Positions 23,162 through 27,543 of a stretch of DNA of 27,543 nucleotides are shown piece by piece. Source of the DNA: Treponema sp. (GTDB lineage Bacteria > Spirochaetota > Spirochaetia > Treponematales > Breznakiellaceae); assembly GCA_031266095.1 (NCBI GenBank), contig JAISBR010000167.1, positions 1 to 27,543 of the forward strand, given 5' to 3'. Numbering within the stretch: the first letter of the stretch is position 1; each line of letters opens with the position of its first letter. Position numbers and translations under genes: made by a program. The notes under the pieces were generated by a model, which had not been told where the DNA came from, made no database searches, and saw only the letters and a list, made by a program, of their open reading frames with translations.

Positions 23162-24591
23162 AACGGATCATCCTCAAAAGCGGGGAGGAGGGCCGCATAC
23201 AGCGGGGCCATCCCTGGGTTTACGATAACGAGGTGGCCTGTATGCTTGCGGGCAAAGGCGCTTCAGCCGGGGCTTCCCCGGAGCCGCTGCTGCCCGGCGA
23301 GTGCGCCGATGTGGAGAGCGCCCAGAGGGAGTACCTTGGCCGGGCCATTGTTAACCCCAACTCGAAGATCATCGCCAGGATATACAGTCCTTCCAAAGAG
23401 GGAATCGACAAGGGCTTTTTCAAACGGCGTATCCGTGAGGCCCTGCACAGACGGGCCGGTTTCCGCGATCTTTCCCGTGAATCGGTGCGTGTTGTTTTCG
23501 CCGAGGCGGATTTTCTTCCCGGCCTCATCATCGACCGGTTTGTGGGCTGGCCTCTTGCGGAATTGGAAGCCGCCGCAGAACGGCCCCTCAGTTTTGATCT
23601 TGCCCGCTCGGTCCTTGGCCCTCCCCGCTCCTGGCTTTCAGTACAATTCCTGGCCTGGGGTATGGACTGCCGCCGGGATATGATAATTGACGCGGCGGGC
23701 GAGGTATTAGGGGACCCGGTAAATTCCGCGCCGAATTTGCTAAAAGACCCTGTTTCAGAAAGATGTTCAGGAGATGAGGCGCAGGCCGCTTCGCCAAAAC
23801 TTCCCGAAGGCGTCATTGAAAAGTCCATCGCCAGGGCGCGGGAACTTGAAGGGCTGCTCCCCCGTGAGGGAACGATTCGGGGGAATTTCCCCGCCCGGGG
23901 AATAGTGATCTTTGAGAACGGCTTTCCATTTGCGCTGGACCTTCCGGAAGGCCAGAAGACCGGGCACTTCCTGGATCAGCGGGACAATCGCCTGCTGACA
24001 GCCGGGTTTGCGGCCATGCTGCGCGATGATCCGGCGCCGGACGAGGCCGGCGGGAACAGGCCCTTGCGGGTTCTGGACGCTTGTTCCTATACCGGGGGTT
24101 TTGGCATCCACGCGCTGCGGGCTGCGGAAAACGCGGCGCTCACTGCGGTGGACACGTCGGCGGCGGCACTGGACGGGCTGCGGAAAAACGCCGCGCTCAA
24201 CGGGCTTGCGGATCAAATCACCGCGATTGAAGCCGATGTTTTTGAATCGCTGCGCGCTTTTGAACGTAAAAAAGAAAAATTCGATCTGGTCATCCTGGAC
24301 CCGCCGGCCTTTGCCAAATCCCGAACGGTCCTGGGAGAGGCCCTGCGGGGCTATAAAGAAATCAATCTGCGGGCGCTCAGACTACTGCGGCGCAACGGGA
24401 TCCTCATCAGCTGTTCATGCAGCCATGCTCTGGATGAGGCGGCTTTCAAACGTATGATTATTGAAGCCGCGGCAGACGCAGGACGCCGCCTTATCCAGCT
24501 TGACTTCCGCTTACAGGCCCCGGATCATCCGGTACTGATTGGCTATGACGAGTCCCTCTACCTTAAATGCGGGTTTTATCGGGTTCTGTAA
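23158..24591 (+). CDS. RlmI-like 23S rRNA (cytosine-C5) methyltransferase
   Basis: 477 residues. The N-terminal part is a PUA-like RNA-binding domain (LKSGEEGRIQRGHPWVYDNE, FLGRAIVNPNSKIIARIYS-type strands), then the central RlmI/RlmK domain (FAEADFLPGLIIDRFVGW). The SAM fold carries DLPEGQKTGHFLDQRDNR, LDACSYTGGFGIHAL (motif I, 306-320), LDPPAFAKS (motif IV, 380-388) and ISCSCSHAL (Cys419 and Cys421; one is the expected catalytic cysteine). It would make 5-methylcytosine in 23S rRNA. It is longer than typical (about 400), owing to an insertion around residues 183-235 and an N-terminal GKGASAGASPEPLL loop. The start overlaps the ppk stop (ATGA). The exact target base is inferred from family. 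Confidence 0.9.
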   Translation: MKRIILKSGEEGRIQRGHPWVYDNEVACMLAGKGASAGASPEPLLPGECADVESAQREYLGRAIVNPNSKIIARIYSPSKEGIDKGFFKRRIREALHRRAGFRDLSRESVRVVFAEADFLPGLIIDRFVGWPLAELEAAAERPLSFDLARSVLGPPRSWLSVQFLAWGMDCRRDMIIDAAGEVLGDPVNSAPNLLKDPVSERCSGDEAQAASPKLPEGVIEKSIARARELEGLLPREGTIRGNFPARGIVIFENGFPFALDLPEGQKTGHFLDQRDNRLLTAGFAAMLRDDPAPDEAGGNRPLRVLDACSYTGGFGIHALRAAENAALTAVDTSAAALDGLRKNAALNGLADQITAIEADVFESLRAFERKKEKFDLVILDPPAFAKSRTVLGEALRGYKEINLRALRLLRRNGILISCSCSHALDEAAFKRMIIEAAADAGRRLIQLDFRLQAPDHPVLIGYDESLYLKCGFYRVL

Positions 24592-24608
24592 TTGAATCAA
24601 ATGAACAA

Positions 24609-24643
24609 AACACGCTTAACATCCCCTGGATATTAAGCGTGTT
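24609..24643 (-). terminator. Bidirectional hairpin terminator between rlmI-like gene and groES
   Basis: AACACGCTTAA (24609-24619) pairs perfectly with TTAAGCGTGTT (24633-24643), and inside it ATCC/GGAT add four more pairs around CCT. On the minus strand the stem is followed by TTTTGTTC, giving a groES terminator. The plus-strand side has only TTAACC, so read-through from the polyphosphate operon is possible. Confidence 0.75.
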
Positions 24644-24673
24644 AACCGGATTAAAACAGTACGGCGCGGAGGC

Positions 24674-24940
24674 TCACTCGACAACTGCGATGATATCGGC
24701 CATTTTGAGAATCAGGTATTCCACCCCGTCAATTTTGATCTGGGCGCCGGCGTATTTGTCGTACATCACTTTCTGGCCGGCTTTTACCTTGATGACTTCT
24801 TTGTCATCTCCCACTTCTACCACTACACCCTGCTGAGTTTTCTCCTGGGCGGTATCAGGAATGATGATGCCTCCGGCGGTTTTTGCCTCATTTTTGTCCA
24901 ACTTGACCATTACCCGGTCTGCCAAGGGTTTCACTTTCAT
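24674..24940 (-). CDS. groS: Co-chaperonin GroES
   Basis: An 88-residue GroES that caps GroEL during protein folding. It shows the whole family pattern: KPLADRVMVKLDKNEAKTAG, the mobile loop GGIIIPDTAQEKTQQGVVVE, VKAGQKVMYDKYAGAQIKID, and YLILKMADIIAVVE. Slightly short of the common 94-97 residues but complete. GGAGG lies seven bases before the ATG. No groEL lies next to it in the window, which is the arrangement in several treponemes. It has its own promoter and terminator, and an unusual palindrome in its leader. Confidence 0.97.
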   Translation of the reverse strand: MKVKPLADRVMVKLDKNEAKTAGGIIIPDTAQEKTQQGVVVEVGDDKEVIKVKAGQKVMYDKYAGAQIKIDGVEYLILKMADIIAVVE

Positions 24941-24975
24941 TTTATTTCCTCCATTTGTTGAAATTATATATGTCC

Positions 24976-25002
24976 GGAACCTTCATTAAAATCGAAGGTC
25001 CC
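24976..25002. promoter_or_regulatory. 9-9-9 palindrome in the groES leader, CIRCE-like geometry
   Basis: GGAACCTTC (24976-24984), nine bases, then GAAGGTCCC (24994-25002): the arms pair at 8 of 9 positions. CIRCE, the HrcA operator at chaperonin genes, has the same arm and spacer lengths but the sequence TTAGCACTC. This site is downstream of the -10 box and upstream of the ribosome site, where CIRCE normally sits. The regulatory role is inferred. Confidence 0.5.
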
Positions 25003-25017
25003 CCTATGGCTAGTTAA

Positions 25018-25047
25018 AATATACAAAAATTCGGCCTCAAAGGTCAA
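25018..25047 (-). promoter_or_regulatory. Promoter of groES
   Basis: On the minus strand TTGACC (25042-25047), an 18-base spacer, then TATATT (25018-25023). Both boxes are 5/6 matches. The leader to the ATG is about 70 bases and carries the palindrome at 24976-25002. Confidence 0.65.
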
Positions 25048-25408
25048 GAATATTCGTATTATTCGCAGGATAAACGCGCCGGTGGAATATCCCCGAAACC
25101 GATAATGCCGTGCCGAATGATACAGAAGGCGTTATTGTCTTTGATGGTACAAAAGTATCCTGCCGCTCGTGGTTTTAATCGACGGTCAAAAGATGTTCAG
25201 TAAAGTGAATTCTTTTTCAGGGCCTTTCTATCAGATAGCGCCAACCGGATCGTTGTGAACAGCCGTTTTGCGGCAGGAGAACGTAAGTGTTGTCCACAAA
25301 ACCGCGGTGATTGGAAGGCGAGGTCCATACCCAGGAGCTTGCTCCTGGGTTCTTCATTTGGCGGGTCTATGATGCAACTTTCCGGCGCGAAAACAGTCAA
25401 AACAGGTG
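25048..25408. other. Non-coding gap between groES promoter and acyl-CoA synthetase gene
   Basis: No convincing gene. A 34-codon stop-to-stop stretch at 25074-25178 reads VPNDTEGVIVFDGTKVSC-like protein, and a shifted frame follows with LIDGQKMFSKVNSFSGPFYQ. This looks like a decayed coding remnant of unknown origin, but it is too short to prove. GC changes along the gap, and a strong hairpin lies at 25329-25350. No clear promoter for the synthetase was found. Confidence 0.3.
25329..25350. repeat. Perfect hairpin, possible dispersed repeat
   Basis: ACCCAGGAGC and GCTCCTGGGT (25329-25338 with 25341-25350) pair fully around TT. The preceding GGTCCATACCC also occurs at 27185-27195, and the core CCAGGAGCTTGCTCCTG recurs inside the traB gene near 9677-9700. 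No U-tract follows. Confidence 0.5.
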
Positions 25409-27097
25409 ATGATCAAACTCACCTCATTGACCCTTGCTGAATTGTGTGTACAAGCTTCGGCGAAATATAAAGATCGCCCCGCTTTTGAGCTGTTTCAAAG
25501 CGGCGGGATACGCGGTCAGGTCAGCTATAGCCTCCTGGGAATCCGCGCCCGGCAGATTGCCTCCCTCTTGGGGCGTTTGGGGATAAACGCCGGCGACAGG
25601 GTACTGATCCTTGCGGAGAATCGTCCCGAATGGCCTCTGGCATACTTCGGTATCTCCCTGGCCGGGGCGGTATCGGTACCGGTCCTGACGGGCTTTAGCT
25701 CGGACCAGATTCGGTACATCATCCGGCACGCCGATGTTTCCGCTGTCTGCCTGAGCGGGGCTATGGCGGCGAAAATTGAAAACTTAGGCCCTGCTGTACC
25801 CCTGATTTTTATCGACAGTATCATTGGCGCTCCATCCGGTGATCCAGTCATTACCGTTTCGATAAGGGGAGGCGTGCAGGCGGTGCCTCTTCAAGATCCC
25901 GCCGACTCCCGCCTGCCTCACCGCGGCGCCGATGATCCGGCCTCTATCGTATACACGTCGGGGACCTTGGGCTACAGCAAGGGAGTGATGCTTTCCAACC
26001 GGAATCTGGTCTCCTGTGCCCGGGCCTCCCGGTTCCTGGTACCCATCCACCCCCGTGACCGGCTCCTCTCGGTGCTCCCTCTGGCGCACACCTATGAATG
26101 TACCCTGGGTCTCCTCGCCGCGGTGATGAGCGGCGCGAAGATAAGCTACCTTGATCGGCCTCCATCTCCCTCGGTATTGCTCCCCGCCGCCCAGGCTCTG
26201 CGGCCCACCTGCATGATAACAGTTCCGCTGCTCATCGAAAAAATATACCGGCTGCACATAGCCCCCGTCCTCAAGGCAAGCCGTCTTTACCGTAATCCCC
26301 TTACCCGTCCGCTGGCGCTCAGCTTTGCCGGACGCAGACTCAATACCGTTTTGGGCGGGTCGATCCGCTTTTTCGGTATAGGCGGGGCTCCCCTCGCGCC
26401 TGAAGTGGAGGACTTTCTGCGCAAGGCCCGTTTCCCTTACTCGCCGGGCTACGGTCTTACCGAGACCGCTCCGCTGGTGGCGGGTACCGCGCCGTACCGT
26501 TTCCCCCTTCGTTCCGCCGGCGGCCTCCTTCGGGGCATCCAGGTGCGCATAAGCGCGGAAGACGGGAGTTCCACCGGGGAGGGAATTGGCGAAATCCAGG
26601 TACGGGGGCCGAATGTAATGCTGGGTTATTTCAAGGACGAAGAGCAGACCCGCCGGGCGTTCACCGACGGCTGGTTCCGTACCGGCGATCTGGGCCGTCT
26701 GGACAAAAAAGGCCGCCTCTACATTAAGGGCCGTCTTAAGGCCCTCATTCTGGGCCCCGCCGGGGAAAATATCTACCCCGAGGAAATTGAGGGAGTCCTC
26801 AACGCCTCCCAAATGGTGGAAGACGCCCTGGTCTACCCCGGTGAGCACGGCGAACTGGTCGCCCTGGTGCGTCTCAGTGAAAGCGCGCGCGCCGCGGCCC
26901 AGACCGCCACCGAAGCCGCCCACGCGGTCAAAGAGGCCCTTGAAGACCTGCGGTACTGGGCAAACCGCCGGCTTGCCGCCTTTTCCCGCCTCAGCAGGAT
27001 AGAGGCCCGGACAGCTCCCTTTGAAAAAACCCCCACACTGAAGATAAAACGCTACCTATACGCCGCGCCGCTCCCCCTCAGGGCGCCTCCGCAATGA
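25409..27097 (+). CDS. AMP-forming long-chain acyl-CoA synthetase family protein
   Basis: About 562 residues. Activates a carboxylic acid, probably a fatty acid, with ATP to an acyl-AMP and then to the CoA thioester. Motifs in order: VSYSLLGIRARQIASLLGRL and GDRVLILAENRPEW (N-terminal domain), the P-loop YTSGTLGYSKGVMLSNRNL (about 183-201), YGLTETAPLVAGT, GWFRTGDLGRLDKKGRLYIKGR (hinge), GENIYPEEIEG, and a terminal KTPTLKIKRYLY with the adenylation lysine. It starts with ATG at 25409, directly preceded by an in-frame GTG at 25406; the ribosome site is weak. It stands alone in the window, and its acid substrate is not evident. Confidence 0.92.
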   Translation: MIKLTSLTLAELCVQASAKYKDRPAFELFQSGGIRGQVSYSLLGIRARQIASLLGRLGINAGDRVLILAENRPEWPLAYFGISLAGAVSVPVLTGFSSDQIRYIIRHADVSAVCLSGAMAAKIENLGPAVPLIFIDSIIGAPSGDPVITVSIRGGVQAVPLQDPADSRLPHRGADDPASIVYTSGTLGYSKGVMLSNRNLVSCARASRFLVPIHPRDRLLSVLPLAHTYECTLGLLAAVMSGAKISYLDRPPSPSVLLPAAQALRPTCMITVPLLIEKIYRLHIAPVLKASRLYRNPLTRPLALSFAGRRLNTVLGGSIRFFGIGGAPLAPEVEDFLRKARFPYSPGYGLTETAPLVAGTAPYRFPLRSAGGLLRGIQVRISAEDGSSTGEGIGEIQVRGPNVMLGYFKDEEQTRRAFTDGWFRTGDLGRLDKKGRLYIKGRLKALILGPAGENIYPEEIEGVLNASQMVEDALVYPGEHGELVALVRLSESARAAAQTATEAAHAVKEALEDLRYWANRRLAAFSRLSRIEARTAPFEKTPTLKIKRYLYAAPLPLRAPPQ

Positions 27098-27255
27098 ACC
27101 TCCACTTGAGGCTGTTTCAAAACTGAAGTTGTGAGGAGACAAGCTCCGCTTGTCCGGCAGCCTTGAATTATTCGTTGCGAAGGGTCCATACCCCGGCCCC
27201 TTGGGCTAAACTTGACCTATAGAATCTTTTAACCACAAAGTCTGAAGCTGGATCC
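27098..27255. other. Repeat-rich non-coding stretch after the synthetase gene
   Basis: Contains a half arm GAGGCTGTTTCAAAACT (27108-27124) of the family seen at 1817-1848 and 5268-5325, with no pairing partner nearby. It also has a hairpin GACAAGC-TCC-GCTTGTC (27137-27153) and GGTCCATACCC (27185-27195), shared with the hairpin region at 25320. No gene is seen. Confidence 0.45.
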
Positions 27256-27393
27256 GGTTCTAAGCTGGAACCGTATCGGGTTCTAAGCTGGAACCGTATC
27301 AGGTTCTACATTGGAACCGTATCCGGTTCTAAGTTGGAACCATATCAGGTTCTACACTGGAACCGGGTCAGGTTCCAGTCTGGAGCGGTGTCC
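27256..27393. repeat. Tandem array of six 23-base hairpin units
   Basis: Units start at 27256, 27279, 27302, 27325, 27348 and 27371, with an exact 23-base period. Units 1-5 read GGTTCTA-NNN-TGGAACC then a six-base linker such as GTATCA; in each the seven-base arms pair (one T-G pair) around a three-base loop. Loops are AGC, AGC, CAT, AGT, CAC and GTC, while the arms barely change. The sixth unit is degenerate but restores a C-G pair (GGTTCCA-GTC-TGGAGCG). A diverged half unit precedes the array (GAAGCTGGATCC at 27244-27255). Confidence 0.9.
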
Positions 27394-27543
27394 GCGTATG
27401 GGCGTTTAACGCCAAATTGCACCGCAAAGATGCTATGATTTGAATTATCGGGAGTAAGTGGTACTCTGGTCTGACGGGGCCAGAGAGCCGGTGGCAGGTT
27501 GGTTTGCGACGTGAGGAAATCCGGAGGTGCTTCGGGTAGCGAT
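27394..27543. other. Structured non-coding stretch cut by the right edge
   Basis: No open frame of note. It has a 13-base palindrome GGCGTT-T-AACGCC (27401-27413), a GAGTA/TACTC hairpin (within 27450-27470) that competes with a CTCTGG/CCAGAG hairpin just after it, then AGAGAGCCGGTGGCAGG and GTGAGGAAATCCGGAGG. The mutually exclusive stems and these motifs suggest the 5' part of a structured RNA, perhaps a group II intron, a T-box-like leader or an RNase P-like RNA. None can be asserted, because the conserved core is incomplete. Confidence 0.25.

Noticed and set aside
25074..25290. Pseudogene in the groES-synthetase gap
   Set aside because: Only two short, frame-shifted stretches look protein-like; they cannot be assigned to any family from the sequence.
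27256..27393. CRISPR array reading of the right-end repeats
   Set aside because: The period is 23 bases in all, with only 3-base variable loops and 6-base linkers, and no spacers of useful length or cas genes.

Overview
The window looks like a piece of a spirochaete chromosome, most likely a treponeme of the moderately GC-rich, termite-gut type. This is inferred from the gene set and style and was not tested by alignment. The clues are relaxed lipobox and 'AGRKE'-type export signals, a FapA/DUF342 protein, a groES with no groEL beside it, several secreted TPR, propeller and HEAT proteins without close textbook homologues, and AT-rich promoters between otherwise GC-rich genes. There are 19 credible protein genes (one cut by the left edge) and no rRNA, tRNA, CRISPR array or transposase.

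Layout. 1-1704 (minus): a SsuA/TauA/NMT1-type ABC importer, with the binding protein transcribed before the permease, behind a good promoter with an operator-like palindrome. 2087-4078 (plus): a lipoate module of lipoyl synthase, a small stand-alone ligase accessory protein and the lipoate ligase, all overlapping. 4181-5239 (plus): an NADP-type secondary alcohol dehydrogenase. 5403-6833 (minus) fapA and 7122-8705 (plus) pgi are divergent. 8889-11603 (minus): a TPR lipoprotein followed by a TraB-family membrane protein. 11684-14833 (plus): three overlapping genes, namely an unknown membrane-anchored protein, a histidine phosphatase and a second TPR lipoprotein. 14842-17485 (minus): two overlapping genes for exported proteins, a propeller/HEAT protein and an unknown. 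17781-24591 (plus): a GH63/GH37-like protein, ppx, ppk and an RlmI-like methyltransferase, which form a polyphosphate-centred operon. 24674-24940 (minus): groES. 25409-27097 (plus): an acyl-CoA synthetase. The last 446 bases are non-coding and repeat-rich.

How genes work together. Ppx and Ppk degrade and make polyphosphate. LipA with LplA and the accessory protein can make or attach lipoyl groups. The secreted proteins of 10122-17485 look like an envelope-associated neighbourhood of unknown job.

The most interesting non-gene content is: two copies (about 85% identical by eye) of a 160-base element with imperfect terminal inverted repeats and several internal hairpins, one of them inserted between ppx and ppk so that its first bases form the ppx stop codon; a six-unit tandem array of 23-base hairpins at the right end, with conserved stems and variable three-base loops; a palindrome in the groES leader with CIRCE geometry (9-9-9) but an unrelated arm sequence; and a scattered half-palindrome family around GAGRCTGTYYCAAAAC. 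The GH-like enzyme also appears to lack its catalytic acid.
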